Shown: positions 22,461 to 35,656, counted from the stretch's first letter. The stretch: DNA of 64,000 nt from Patiria pectinifera (GCA_029964075.1 CM057129.1:16049430-16113429), one strand, 5' to 3'. The notes: generated by a model not told the origin, from the sequence alone. Numbers and translations are program-made.

Positions 22461-22758
22461 GGGGCGCTGTGGTCCAGTGGTTACGGTGTTTGACTCATGG
22501 GCCGTGGTACATGGGTTCGAACCCTGACGGGGAACACGGTGCTTGTGTTCTTGGGCAAGACACTTTACTACGATTGCCTCTCTTCACCCAGGAGTATAAA
22601 TGGGTACCTGTGAAGGTAGAGACCAAATTGCGCTGATCTTGAGCTGCTGCAAGAAAAAATTGTCTCATTCCTGATGAACAGGGATAATAATTGTAAAGCG
22701 CTTTGACACCTTGGGTATAAAGCGCTACAAAAGCACCATATTATTATTATTATTATTA
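22461..22758 (+). mobile_element. tRNA-derived SINE, near full length
   Basis: The head resembles a tRNA: an A-box-like GTGGTCCAGTGG and a B-box GGTTCGAACCC at 22514-22524. A body follows with GGGCAAGACACTTTAC and GGAGTATAAATGGGTACCTG. The tail has GTAAAGCGCTTTGA and ATAAAGCGCTAC and ends in (ATT)n. This layout is that of an RNA polymerase III SINE whose 3' end resembles an L2/CR1-type LINE tail. A truncated relative lies at 54549-54795. It is inserted in the intron after exon 5, in sense orientation. Confidence 0.85.
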
Positions 22759-23065
22759 AATTTTATTTTTGAAATTGACGATACTTGCATATGGCACATG
22801 AAAATCTTGGTGTTTTTTTTCACATAGGCATGACACGTAACAGGATGACGAAAATTGCTGTCTAATTGCGAGAGATAAATGAGGGCCTTAAATGAGTTGT
22901 GCCGTTTATATGTGCAAAAACAAAACAAAAAGTCGCACGAGTGTTGTTCACATTTTCATTTTCACTTCAACAATCTGTTTACCCAATGAAGATTGTTCAC
23001 TGTTGTAGTCTTGATTCCTTCCGCAAACAGTCATCTGTGAATACTGTCCCTTGTCTCTCCCACAG

Positions 23066-23204
23066 CAAGCTCAACGAACTTACAGAACAGGTCAGCAACT
23101 TGCAGGCAGCCAACAAGTCGGCCGAGGCTCGATATGAGAAGGCTTCGGAGGCTGAGGAAGCATTGCTGGTCAGAGTACAGGAACTGACCGCTGAGAAGGA
23201 GGCT
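23066..23204 (+). CDS. Tpm: Tropomyosin fused exon 6+7 (residues 146-192)
   Basis: After CTCTCCCACAG, 139 nt finish the split Ser codon and run to GAGGCT|gtaagt at phase 0. The peptide starts KLNELTEQVSNLQAANKSAE and ends VRVQELTAEKEA. Vertebrate exons 6 (76 nt) and 7 (63 nt) together make 139 nt, and the alignment has no gaps, so this exon equals both joined. This fixes the internal part of the protein with no alternative exon 6, unlike vertebrates, where exon 6 is a common site of choice. Confidence 0.9.
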
Positions 23205-23388
23205 GTAAGTATTGACCCTACCCACCATACCCAATCTCCCAACTCCCCCACCCCCTAAAAAGCAAAGAAGAAAAAAAAATGAATAGCACATTGGCTGAAA
23301 TCTAATTGCAATGCACCTTGGCGATGATGCCACCTGACCTGTAGTATGTCTGGCATACGTCTCCAGCATGCCGATCTCAATGCCAGTT

Positions 23389-23537
23389 CATACTGCCTGC
23401 GAATGCAAAGCGACATTTGACGTCACAAAACAGTCACTGTGAAATTCTCCAGACTTGAAACGTGTTCAGCTTTTGCGAATTCTCAGCGCAAATACTTGTT
23501 GTGACGTCATAAATTCGCATTCACGTTCGCTGAGTAT
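23389..23537. repeat. Imperfect foldback with two TGACGTCA-like sites
   Basis: CATACTGCCTGCGAATGC at the left and GCATTCACGTTCGCTGAGTAT at the right are imperfect inverted repeats. GACGTCAC and GTGACGTCA lie at matching positions in each arm and also match the CRE consensus, but here they are more simply explained as parts of the repeat. Confidence 0.5.
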
Positions 23538-23944
23538 AAAATGGCCCTCATGCAGAATTCTGAACCCAATTTTTTTTTTACACATCAATTTTTAAATTGA
23601 AGTTGAGCTCTATGTCACGGGTAAATCAGCCAACAATCCGATCATCGTTCTGAGACTCAAAATCTGCTGTGAGAAATGTGGAGGTGTGTTCAGACAAGGC
23701 CTCAGCTCATTGTCCAGCGTTTGATCCCAAACTGACAGTCCAGATTTTTTTTTTACGTGAAGATCACAGTAGAAGTAATCGGAGCCTTCTATTAAAAGCG
23801 TATCAAGTTGTGACCGGAACTTGTGATGGATGTGTGGTGAGCTTGGCTACCTGGTTACAACAGGGGTAGTGGGGCAGATACGGCAAATATTTTGGGGAAT
23901 TGTCCCATCACCTATTTGCCTTTGGGATCCATAGTGCTTAAAAT

Positions 23945-24326
23945 TAGGCCAAAAAAAAAAAAATATGTCTATCTCTGGTCAGCGCGCGCGTCGATTTTAA
24001 TCATGCGCGTCAATCTTTTTTTTCTCCAAAATGTTCCGCGGTAGCGCCAACAGCGCCCTCTATTGCCGCACCTCCTCAATTTTTTTTAACAAAGAGCACC
24101 AAGGAATGGGGAAATTGCACAAAGGCAAATGATAAAGGGCACCAAGGCAAATTATGGAGGACACCAATGTACATGAGGACACCAAAAAAGCAAAATAGTA
24201 CCCCACCTTGTCTGTACAATCCAAGCTTGAAGAAAAGGAAAAAAAAAAGAAAGAAGTTGCGTCCCCGCGTCAATTCCGGAACTTTGGTCTGACCAGAGAC
24301 CGAATAGTTTTTTTTTGTTGGCCTTA
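23945..24326. mobile_element. MITE with AGGCC...GGCCT ends, copy 2
   Basis: TAGGCC followed by an A-run and CTCTGGTCA at the left, and TGACCAGAGA followed by a T-run and GGCCTTA at the right, are inverted ends. Interior blocks GAGCACCAAGGAATGGGG and ACAATCCAAGCTTGAAG are shared with copy 1 at 19677-20026. It stops about 75 bases before exon 8. Confidence 0.7.
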
Positions 24327-24403
24327 CACTTAATTTTTATTTTGCATCAAGTATTTCTATTTTATTCCGTTTCTCTGTTTGTTTTTTTTCTCTCTGACTT
24401 CAG

Positions 24404-24473
24404 TTGGCGAACCAAGAGGAGTTCACCAACCGGTCATTCAAAACTCTGCAAGTCCAGCTGGAGAGCGCCGAAG
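24404..24473 (+). CDS. Tpm: Tropomyosin exon 8 (residues 193-216)
   Basis: After TCTCTGACTTCAG, 70 nt run from phase 0 to GCCGAAG|gtgagt, leaving one base of the next codon. The peptide starts LANQEEFTNRSFKTLQVQ and ends LESAE, aligning to vertebrate exon 8 ([23 protein letters not shown]), which is also 70 nt. The trailing G pairs with AC or AT at the start of each last exon to encode Asp216. Confidence 0.92.
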
Positions 24474-24789
24474 GTGAGTGTGGCACTCGCTATCAGAGTG
24501 CATCACGGGTGACTCAAACTCGTTACCCACCATGCCTAGGGTGTAGAACGGGCACGGTTCGCACGCGTTGCGTTGGAATTGTCCTGCCCGTCGTGAACTT
24601 GGAGGACAAAGGTTTGCATTGTGGGAAAAATTACCCACAATGCTCAGGTAACAGTGTAGGTTTGTTTGTAAGTGTCCAGGTGGCGTTACTTTATTCTTTG
24701 TCATTTTGTTGAGTAGAATGTTAAGTGTAATTACGTTTTGTCGCACATAGTTGTTTCTAGTTGCGTACAAGTTGTTCATGGGTCATCTT

Positions 24790-25025
24790 ATAAATTTGGG
24801 GTCCACTTTTTTTCCTGTCCCTGTTACATTGACACCTGTTATTTTTATAATTCTGATGCACTCCTTAATACAGTTGTCCTCCCAGAGTGATTAGGAATAG
24901 CAATCTACCCACCCAACAGATACAAAATCCTTTGAAGTCACTCTTAATGATGCTTGAATGGCAAATTGCAAAGTACCAAGGTAACAGGGACAGAAACAAA
25001 GTCACACTTTGGACCCTAAATTTAT
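24790..25025. mobile_element. 236-bp foldback MITE
   Basis: ATAAATTTGGGGTCCACTTT with CTGTCCCTGTTAC at the left, and GTAACAGGGACAG with ACTTTGGACCCTAAATTTAT at the right, form inverted arms of about 40 bp. The middle is unique and non-coding. Confidence 0.72.
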
Positions 25026-28000
25026 AGAGTAACCATTATTACCAAGCCATTTAGTGGTTACGAATAAAACTTGGACGTTCCTCAACAAGTCTGTGCTGAG
25101 AAATGCAATGACGGTGTAGGTTTTCAGTGAGAGGTTTTGGATAATAGCTTTTTGTTTTGTCCTACGTGTAGGTCCAGATTTTGACAGATGTTTGCAAATA
25201 GTGCACAAGAGTAAAAAAACAAAAACCACCAGCCATGTCTCATGCAGTACTCTTTACTTAACACAGTATAAAATGTACCGCAATGCAGTTAAAATCCAAT
25301 TTGATTTTTATTTTGCATTTAAGTTTATCTTGTTGTAGAGGATTTAGTCTTTCCTCGCAATATCTACGTCACTGAGTTTGAACCTCTTTGCCATTGGTGT
25401 TACACGATCACTGATTATTAATGTCAAATAGTTTAGGATTGTTTGACATCAAACTGCACATAAAGGTACATTTTACATTGTGTTCTTTTTTACCTTCAAT
25501 GTTTCATTTTTTTGATGAATTAATGTTCCCTTCTCTTCCAAATTCCCTCAAAATTCTGTATTTCTGTTGCAAAAATTGTTTCCCCTCTTTCTACACAGCT
25601 CCTATGCTTAACCCCCCCAATTCAACTGATATCAATCTGTTTGATTGCCTTTATTATCGATGTTCTTCTTTCTCAGGCAAATTTATACAAGTTTCTTAAC
25701 TTCCAGCTGAATTTTCTCGATTAGTTTTTTATTAATCGCCACACAGCAATCGCTTAAACATGATTCATTCTTTGCATAAACTGACTAATCTCACCCAACT
25801 AACGGAGTGAACATGATTAATGCCCAATCTCCTTGCTAGTGTTTGTTATTGTTGTTTGTTTTTTGTAGTTGTTGTTGTTTTTTGGGGGGTTGGGGGTTAT
25901 TGGTAGTTTATGATTTTTCTTTTCAATCAACTGTCAGCATTTCTGTCTTGGTTCTGTTGCTAAATGTCTTTATGTTGTAGATTGAATGATGCCAGTTTCT
26001 CATTTTTGTGGTCACGCTGCTTTAAAAAAAAAAATTTCTCAGAATTATGACATAGCCCCTTTAAGATGGGAGTATTACTAGGAATCATGGGCAGGCATTC
26101 CTGACGTGTGTATGATAATCTGGTGGTCAGAATGCCAGATATTTTCCCCCTGGTATGCCTGCAATGGGCCATATGGGCTGCAGTCACAGCCGGGCCAGCC
26201 TGGGGAGTATGTCCACCAGGCTAGCACTGGAGATATTTCCCCCCCTCCACATTACTGTGGAATAGGAATTGGTGATGTCACAAATATGCATCACCAAATA
26301 TGGTGTGGAGCCTTAAAGATGATTTGAGGACACAGGGGAGTGGGAGGAAAAAAGTGTTAATTGTGAGTCAATTTACGGGAATGGCGCAGAGGTTTAGCTC
26401 TTTAAAGCTTCCCTTGTCTAATAAAATGTGATTAGAATTAATCTAATATGCTCCAGTTTTAATGAGAGTGGAGCAAATCATGCCAATAATAACTAGAGAT
26501 TTCATTTGAAAAAAAGACCATACCAATGAACATGAAGGTACACGAAGAGATTTTATCCCACTTATACGCTGTAGGTACTAGTCTTCTGCATAAGACTTAA
26601 TTTAATAAAGAGTATAATCCGTTCAGGGATTGTAAAAGCACTCATAAATATCCAGCCCAGAAGAGTTTAACCCTTAGGGAATGAAAGGAAAAAAAATCCT
26701 TTAGAAAAAGCTTGTTAAATGGAAAAGGGGATGGTCTGTGTATGTAGCATTTTCTGTTTGTTTTTTTGTTGCTGTCAGTTATGAAATGTCTGAATTTGCT
26801 TCAAAGACTGTCGGAAAAAAAAATCAATTTGTTAAGTAATTCTTCTGTTTGTTTTATGGTTGTGTGTCTGAAATTGTTCCACGTTCTCATTGCTTCATGT
26901 GCAGCATTTGGGCCTCACTCAACTCATCTTCATCTCTCTCTTTTTTTAACATCAATCTTGCAAAATGAAAAAATTGACTTTGCTTTCACATCATCATTCA
27001 TTGAGCTACTTCATGTTGTTGCCTCTTATACTGTAGCCCTGAGCATTCAGATGTTATCTTTTGACCAGGCTCCCATTGCAGTACTAACCACCACTCTCCC
27101 ACCCTCCCCTCTGTTTTTCCTTCCCCAAAAGAAAATCATGGCACAATATCCGAAGACTAGTTTTCCCCAAACAGCTCAAGACAAAGCAAAATCATAGCCG
27201 ACAGAAAGAGAAACTTTCAAATGAAGATGCAATTCTTCCAACAGCACTGTTTAATCACAAGTGGAGCATCTATTAACGAGCACATGTCTTGCTTGTTGAT
27301 TCAATAGAATTTGTTTTAAAAGTAAACCTTTTTTGCATTGTCTTTGAAAACCTGATCTAGATTGAAACTGAACAAATAATTAGCAAAAGATTTTTCTGCA
27401 AAACAATTATGAAATTTTTGGTTATAATAAAAAGCTACAATTTTTTTGCCTTGGTATTTCTGGTTATATAACCAGGTATGAAGCTCTCCAAATCCTGTGG
27501 CATTCTTGATATGTTTTCCCTGCCCATGACTAAAATCCAGGCATTTATTCAGTTCTAAGAACAAACCACAGCGATGTTATTTTTTCAGCTAAAAGCAAAA
27601 CTCCACATGAATCTTGGACTAGTGCCTTACACCTTACTTGCCTATCTATCCCTAACAGTTCTGTACACACGTTCCTATATTAACCCACCTTATTCTTGTT
27701 CTGTATTATTTTGGCATGGATGGTGGTTTGATAGATATAAAAGCAGAAATGCTTGAATCCATTGTGTGATCATAAAAATTAACGAGTTAAAGAAAAAAAA
27801 GTAGTGGCGTAATGGGAAAGAACTCCCATTGTGTTGATTTGCATGGGATTTGCGGTGCAGAATTAGTTCAGTGATTAATTTGTGTTAACGGCCGAGAGCC
27901 ATGCATCTGGTTGCCACACACATAATAAGTAGTTACATGTAGGATAACGTGTTTTTTTATTTACGTAGGAAATGATATTATGTTCATGAATCATTCATAC

Positions 28001-31000
28001 ATGTACGTCTTAAAGAAACCAATCCACAAGTTTTACATCATCGATGACCGTTGTCAAATAGTTGTGGTGCTGTTCAGTACTAGTGCAGTATGAAGACTGG
28101 GCTCCCAGCCTGCCGTTGTCAGTACCTTGTGTCATGTTCTGTCGTCAGTTACGTAGTTTGGTGTTGTAAGTTTGTTACCCCCAGGAAAGGGCTAACGGAA
28201 TCCACAAAAACATAACATGTTTCCGTTTAGCGGACCAACTAACCGTAGTTCGTTTTGACAAAAAACTGCATGATTAGCATCGGAGGTTTATGGTAACTTT
28301 GCTGATCAAATCGAATATTGAATGGGAAAAAGGCAACAAGAACCCCTCTATAAGGTAGACAGTTGTACATGTACTTGTCACAGTTCTGAGCAAAGCACCC
28401 TGAGGTTTGATAGTGTTTGAAGAAAACGCCTTCACTGTATTCATCTTGGCTTTAATTTATGTATGGCCCCGATTCTTATGAGTAACGTGCATCCTGCTCT
28501 TGGCATGGTTTGACTTTAATATTGTCACGTACAATTCGTGCATCAGCGATAGTGAAAAGAGATTATGGCAGTCATGACATTGTTAATGTTCAACTAGGGA
28601 TAAGAGTTTCATCATCAGTGGCCCTTGTGTACCACACAGACAAGGAGACGCACTAGTTGTAGTAACGCCTGCATGCGGCAAAGAGTTTTTCCAACAGAAT
28701 TAAGCTGTTCCTCGTGTGTTCTAAAGCCAATTTGATTTTGTACACGGAAAGCCAACTTTGATTTGGGAAAAAGGAAAAATGTTATTTTTGAAACAACCTT
28801 GTGAAAGTTTGACGAAGAAAGTGTCAATTTTTTACTGCAGATCTGTCAAGATCAAAACTATCCTTTACGTAGGTAGAGGTCAGTTTGAGAGAGAAACACC
28901 GAGATTATTTTCATCTTTAATCTGTAGCGTGAAAACCTTTTCAAAGGTTATCATCCAAAATGCCACCCAGTAACTTTAAGAAAAAAAAATTCAATTGTAA
29001 TTGGCTTAAGAAAAGATAAGGACATCAAAAGATCAAGGTATAAATGGAGAAATTGGACAATCAGTAGGGGTACATCCTGATCACGTTCATTTGATTGTGA
29101 TTTTGTAGTTAAAATACACGTACCACCTGAAATATGGACTTAGGCAAAAACTGAGGGAACAATTTCACCCTAGTATTAAACTTCAGGGAAATGTTTTGCT
29201 ATTTTGTCTCTTAACCCTAAAACTTTGAAGTTTAAAAAGGTCTTGGCATTTCTGATTCAGTATTACATAATGACGTCATTCTTGCATGTTGTCGGTATTA
29301 ATACATGCATTTCATTCAAGTGAGTCACCACTGAGGCATGGAGATCGCTAATGTCCGCCATTCGTCCGAGGTCTAAACATTTTTGACTTCAGTCGGTTAA
29401 CTTGAGTCTAGTATGAGAACCTGGAAAGCATTATTTTGTTTACCAACCGAGCCTGCAAGCATGGGTGTGGACTTGTTTTCATTAATTAATCATTAACAAA
29501 AAGACAAAGGGTAAAACTGAAATGAATCGATACAACACGAGAGTTTGCTGCAACCCCGGCTGGTATCTAGAGACGTCCCAACAGCAGATTTCAGGGGGCG
29601 AAGTTAAAAACCAAAGCTCGGGCTCGGTCGCACGACAGGTTCAGTCGGTAAGATGGATTTCCACATTTTTGTGTGATTATTTTGTCCAAGTTTTTAAATA
29701 AGCATGCCGATTTGAGAGTGAGGATTGTTTTTGGAATTCCGTGGGGATGGATCTATTTTTATATTTCCCTGACATATTCATTCCAAAAAAAAAGAAAAGA
29801 AAGTTGCTGACTGTTTTTTGGTCGAGCCTTAAATTTGAAAAGAGATTCAATATAGTGAAGTATTACTCATCCGGAATGGCCTTGTGCATAATTTGACCAT
29901 TCGTAGACTGCGCCTAGGAGATATGGTTACCAACTCTCTCAGCATACTGTTTGCAGTGGGCAGTTGTTCCACTGGTACCCTGTGCAGAACACCCTGATCT
30001 GTGTTCAGTGAATAATTATCGAATACGTCACGCAGTAGCAGCTCTGCCACGTGATGAGCTTTTACCGTCTTCATTCCAACATCGGTGAAACTTGGCATCA
30101 ATGATTGTGATATATCCACACATTCGACATGTGTGGAAGAGTAATTTACTATAATATACTTGATCTTCAAACTAATTTCAAGTACTTGTCTGCAATATTC
30201 ATTAGATAATTACCTCAGTAGCGATTCCACTGAGTTAGTATACATGTAGATATCATTTATGGGCGAGAAGATCAGGTGTAATAATGATGTGTAATAGCCG
30301 ATTTATGTGTCCGACGCATGCACAGAAGTGCGTTATGCGTGCATGATGCGCGCGCTGCAGGAAAAAAAAAGCGTGGGCGTGAGGAGAGGAGCACGTGGTA
30401 ATTTGCCCACGTGTGCAGTGGGCGGGGCTTACTGGATCGGTCCATTCCCCAGGACCAATACCACTGTTATACCACCCTCAAACCCATGCACAGACCTGAT
30501 AAGACTTTACACGTCTGGCCAGCTCGATTTCTAGGACAAGTGTTATTGTAGTCAGAGAATGGAATATTTTGTACAAAAAGGTCATACATGTACATGTACA
30601 TTTGTGATATACGGAAAGTATTAGTTCCAATTTGTACGGTTGGATGGCATTACATTCTCCATTCCTTTTCCTTACATTTGGGAAGAGTTGGCAGAAACTT
30701 CAGTCATATTTCCAATGACATCCGCACTGTATACACCTTTCACAGGCATTTTGACCATGCGTTGTAGCTATTTCTCGACTGATCACTCATTTTTTTTCAA
30801 TGTCAGCCCCTTAAGCATTCATCTCCCATTGCTGTAGAAAAACTGCTGTTTCCTCCATGATCATTGTAACGTTCCTAGAACGTACCAACCTAGAAAGAAA
30901 ATAGTTCTGTAGAGCGTAATGCTAATGCTTATTCCGACTGATCACTAGCTTTTGCAGGTGGAATTTGTAGACTCGTTATACACTTGCTAACTTCATATAA

Positions 31001-31110
31001 ATGGCATTTGCTTAAAAATTGAAAGTTCCATTTCAATCTGTAAAAAATGATCACGGGTTTACAGGTTTGCTAAAATTGGAAATTTGAACTCCCTGTCATG
31101 TCGAGTACTC

Positions 31111-31156
31111 GTGACCTGTCACATCAAGCACTCGTGACCTGTCACATCAAGCACTT
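31111..31156. repeat. 23-bp tandem duplication
   Basis: The unit begins GTGACCTGTCACATCAAGCA and is present twice (31111-31133 and 31134-31156), with a partial copy before it. Confidence 0.7.
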
Positions 31157-32187
31157 CATTTGAGGACAGTGTTTGTCCCTAATCATGGTACCAATCATCA
31201 CTGAAACTTGGAAAACAAATAACCTTTATTCAAATATTGCTTTAGTTTTTATCTATAGATTATTGTGCAAAATGTCACGAATCATTCGCCACGAAAATAG
31301 TCGAGAAATAAGAATGTTTCAAGAAATTTGAGAACAAGAAATTGGAATTTCTTAATATGTTTTAGAATTTTGAACTCGGTGGTTCAGCTCTGATAAGTTT
31401 ATTGAAAAAAAACCAAACTAGACATCCACAGTGTATTTTTAGTATTATAGGGAAGCGTATTTAAGTAATTAACAAAAATAATTTCTTGTGTGGTCTTTTT
31501 TACTAAATAAAGTCATTGTTATTAAAGATGAAGAGAGGGTTGAGTAATTTTATCCCAGCTATAACTGTAAAATTGTATAAATCTTGATGAGATAATGTCG
31601 TAGCTTATAAAAATAAGAACAACATTTCAAAATGTACAATATTGCCCTTGTTATTACCAGTCCCCGAATCTGTTCTGAGATCAGAAAAGTCTGGGTTAGT
31701 CATTTTGCTGGAGCTGGCTTACCCAAAAATGATAATTTCTTTGGATACGAAATCAAATTATTTGCAACATCAAAACCTTTCTGCCATTGAAGAAAATAAC
31801 ACATTATTATCAATTTTGATCACAGCTCGTGAGCCACCTTGGCCATTATATAGACCAATTGGAGTTGCCAACTTTTTAAAATTACTGGGCTGGCTGTCCA
31901 ACATTACCGGGAAGCTCCAATTCTGGCTTAGGGATTTTACGCAATGCACTCGAGACGTGTTCAGAGTGTTACAAAACGCACATGCCATGGGCACACCGGC
32001 ATGGAAGCATCCCAGTAAGGGCTACCAGAACAGTTGCCATAAATTTCAAAATCAGATTGGTGTAAACTTGGTGCACGAGGAATTCCAAGCCAACTGCAAT
32101 ATGACTAAGCCAGATCTTAATGTCCCACTAACCAAAAAAACCCAAAACCCACACTCTTCTCAAGTTTGCATGTAAACATTTCCGCAG

Positions 32188-32270
32188 ACATGTTGGAAAA
32201 AGAACGCCAGAAGTCGGCAAAACTCCAAGCGGAGCTGGACGAAGTCAACACCGAACTCAACCTGCTATGA
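32188..32270 (+). CDS. Tpm: Tropomyosin alternative last exon 9a (residues 216-242, stop)
   Basis: After ATTTCCGCAG, 83 nt complete Asp216 and end with TGA. The 27-residue peptide starts DMLEKERQKSAKLQAELDE and ends LNLL. All three last exons and vertebrate exon 9 (DELYAQK...) encode 27 residues from the same phase. The C-terminus forms the head-to-tail overlap and binds troponin T in muscle tropomyosins, so the choice of last exon may set muscle or cytoskeletal use. A possible poly(A) signal AATAAA at 33152-33157 is weak evidence. Confidence 0.9.
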
Positions 32271-33055
32271 GCTACATGTACCTGGCCAGCCTCTCGCCTT
32301 TTTCCACTTCCCCCCAGTGGTCTGCATCCAATTTTTATTGAAATACATTATACTTTCGTAGATATTGAAACGTAGTGTGGATTCCAAGCGAAATGAGGAC
32401 ATCAGTGCGGTTGCCTAGTGAAGGTCAATTCAGTTGTGGATAAAATGGAGGGAATAATTTGGAAGCATTAAAGTACTTTTAACAAACGTGTTTTGCTTAA
32501 AGAAGTACATGTACCGTATCAAGTAGATTCATGACTTACAAGATACATCTAGTTGACATGCAAAAGTGTGGAAATTTAAGTACCTTTTTTGTTTTTTAGA
32601 TGTTCATTTTTTAAAAATTTCAATTCAAAGTGCTTTAGGTGTGATTCATGGTACTTCAACTAATAGACATGAAATCTATCTGCTCTGAAGCTAGGAGTGT
32701 CACTTGGGTTGTGGACAAATAATTCCCACTTTAGATTTTTTGGTGAAGTCAAGAAATGATCCGTACGTCACAACTTGACCCCACAATCAAGTTTAATTTT
32801 AAAGTTTCTCCACACATTTTGTATGTCTGGCCTCCTTGAACTGGTAGGCCAATTTCAAATTCTTAACTTACGCTTCTGCACTGATCTGCTACTTGCTTGG
32901 AATCCCCCTTGCGTTCTCTTTATTAGAATCTCTCATCCTGCTCGCTCTCTCTCTCTCTGAAAACTCTCTCTTGCTGTTTTCTTAGACTAGATGCTCGCCT
33001 CCGAGTGTGCCCATCTGTGCATCAGAGCCCCTTTGTGCCCTAATGGGCCACGCCC

Positions 33056-33156
33056 GAATGACTTGGCTGTGGCTTGCAGTTACACATGCACCTATGGAAG
33101 CCGCTCAAACCTAATCCCATAGACACGTGTGTAATACTGCTAGCCACAGCCAATAA
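33056..33156. repeat. Dispersed repeat, GCTGTGGCTTGCAG family, second clear copy
   Basis: Shares ACTTGGCTGTGGCTTGCAGT, CACCTATGGAA and CCCATAGACACGTGT with 21270-21382. Confidence 0.6.
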
Positions 33157-34700
33157 ATTCAGATGCTGCCATAGATTGTTTTCCCTTTGTTCCATAAAAA
33201 AAAACCTAGTATTTGAACGATATTAGAGATTTTAGGCACCTTGTGCGCAAACTGGGATTTTTTTTCTGCCTGAAAAAAAGAGAGAAAAACTAATGCAAAA
33301 TTTCTGGAGAACCACAATAGTTATGGTTCTCTCGTTTTATGCCTTCATTCTACTTGGAAGAAAAGTCTAAAAAAAAAATGCAGTTGAACAAGTGAAACGA
33401 TTTCACAATCATGAATGTACAGTCCAAGGCACCGTCTGAACAGTATTTCAGAAAATAATACAAAGGGACCTAGAGATAAGTGTTTTAACTAGCTATTGGG
33501 TACAAACTTTATTTGTTTGCCAAAGTTTCCATGATTGTTTTATTTCACAAGTAGCACCCTTTAGGCTTTGCAAACTGGTGGTAACATGCCTTACAGTTGT
33601 TTCCCAACCTTAGATGTACCCACAACAGTCCTAGATCAGTAAGATCCAGATTATCCCAAATTTCCCCCCAGTGGATGGTCCCATATATTTCTACTCCTCA
33701 TTATTTTTTTGAAATGTCAGTTTGCTTGACCTATTCCAGCTAATGTCAATCTGATTGTAACCCTCAAAAAAATTGTAGTATATCTGCGTAATGTAATGTA
33801 TGCACATTGACCCCTCTTGCAGTGCCACCTCTGTCGTGGAATACTTTGTATCATAATCTGTTTAAGGAATGGGGGCACATTTCTATTCCAATGTACCTGT
33901 GATTTCCAAACAAGTTTCCGGTTTGGCTTAAAAAAAAAAATACCAAAGGTCATTTTGAAGGTTGTGGCCCTCCATAGACAGATTGTGTATCTCTGACCTT
34001 GGCACTCAGTGGGGCTGGTTTACTAACATTTTCCTTGACTGCTGTGAATTGCTGCTGCTTAAAAATGTGAAAGCGTATTTTGTTTATTTCAGGAAATAAC
34101 CACAAGGCCATAACTTCCAAAAATCCTAAAAGCAAAAACAAGCTTGAAATCAAGTAGTATTAAAATTTCTTGCTTTGTTTTTTTTCTGAAGATTATTTAG
34201 TGTCCCATTACATTACCTCGTGCATATTCATGACCTAGCCACGCATCATTGGTCAAATTGTCACGACTGGCTCCCTGTGCCTCTTGTACAAAATGCATGC
34301 TTGGTGACCTGGTTCCCATCCATTTGCAAAATGTATTCCATCAGTGGTAGGATTTATTGAAACAATAAACCACACCACTGCATTGGCAGACTTAAATTTG
34401 TCACAATTTGCCAGATTTTGATGAGGCAAAGTAAAAACAAACAATGCAGATGCAGCATGGTTCCTCCTACTTCCCCAAGTACCTCAAAAAAAAAGAAGAG
34501 TTTTAAAAAACAAATGACCAACAAACCATGTTAAATTTGTATAATTTTTACTAAACCAAATTGCTCTCATCAGGTGAAAACAAATTGTACAATTTTCAAA
34601 GGACACTAGCAAATAAAAGCATTGTTTTAAGCATCTTGATAAAAATTGCTCTTGAGACAAATTTCCAAAGCATATGACATGGTCCAGGTCTCCAAAAGTC

Positions 34701-34817
34701 GCTAAGCAGAAAATGTACTTGGGGAAGAGAATCATGCTAACCACCAGCCAGATTCATAATCACATTTTGGCCTAACCGGTTACCATCAAAATATGCCTCA
34801 AAACCACTTTCTGCTTG
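34701..34817. repeat. Possible short copy of CTGCTTAGCAG family
   Basis: GCTAAGCAGAAAATGTACTT at the left and ACTTTCTGCTTGG at the right are inverted, and CGGTTACC lies inside as in the copy at 20962-21106. Similarity is limited. Confidence 0.35.
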
Positions 34818-35493
34818 GAGTTGCATTTCATGTTGTGTGCTTTAGCAGTATCTCGGGCCAGATCGGTTGGGTGGTAGTATCATGGCGTCAATCTCTCATG
34901 GCAATGTCACCCTTCATCTGAATCCACTTTTGTTAATAAACTACATGACCAAAGTGTACCATAAACGCTAATCATAAACAAGCTACTTCTGTCAACTAAA
35001 AAGACATGGTTTTCTTCATTAACAGAGTAATGTTGACTAACGTGACTGCTATCCTAACGTTGAGTTGGTTTCATGAGGCATTTTGTTCATATCTTGGCCT
35101 TTTTTTCCTTGGTGGTGTGCAAAAACTTTCATGTACCTCAGCACATGGATCACTGGGTTTACCAGAACTGTTTAAGTTAGCTGCCACAGTTTTAGCCATA
35201 GGCTTGAGTGGCTAGCTACAGAGGCTAGGACTAGTTGCAGTTGTTATCACACTGAGTGGGACTGCTCACTTTGACAATCACATTTGCTCGAACTAGAAGC
35301 CGCTTTATTGTCTGTGGCTATTTTGATTGCCAGGTCCACGCTGGTGCTACCTACAAATGTAAATGGCCACAACAATTTACGTGAAAAGCTGCAGCTGGCG
35401 TGTGTAAAACTTGATCAGAGAGTTTCAGATATGTGATGAAATGAAGTTACAAATAATCAAATTCTAAATTATTTAAAATATGGACAGCCCTAT

Positions 35494-35656
35494 CCGGTTC
35501 GTTAGTGCGACGTCATCTCAATTCAACCATGCGTACTTAACACGGTGTAGCATAGCAGGAATGAAACCGGAAGTTAACGCACATCGAATGTTTATCCAAT
35601 GGGCGCTAGTTATCAGTGGTGCGCGCGCGTGTATGACGTTTTTACTAACGAACCGG
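35494..35656. mobile_element. 163-bp foldback MITE
   Basis: CCGGTTCGTTAGTGCGACGT at the left and ACGTTTTTACTAACGAACCGG-type sequence at the right are inverted ends. The interior is non-coding and slightly GC-rich. Confidence 0.65.

Larger units (their letters stand above)
24474..32187. other. Intron between exon 8 and the first alternative last exon
   Basis: A 7.7-kb intron. It holds a foldback at 24790-25025 and a 23-bp tandem duplication at 31111-31156. Open frames at 26766-27197 and 31642-32175 are not recognisable proteins and lack coding support. I found no further exon with the expected phase. Confidence 0.5.

Noticed and set aside
23389-23537. Pair of CRE (TGACGTCA) enhancer sites
   Set aside because: The two sites sit at matching places in the arms of an imperfect foldback repeat, so they need not be regulatory.
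26766-27197. 143-codon open frame in the exon 8 to 9a intron
   Set aside because: Low-complexity, hydrophobic and serine-rich; nothing resembling a known domain.
31642-32175. 177-codon open frame just before tropomyosin exon 9a
   Set aside because: No recognisable domain, AT-rich codons, lies in an intron and ends before the exon 9a acceptor. Probably chance, though transcript data could overturn this.
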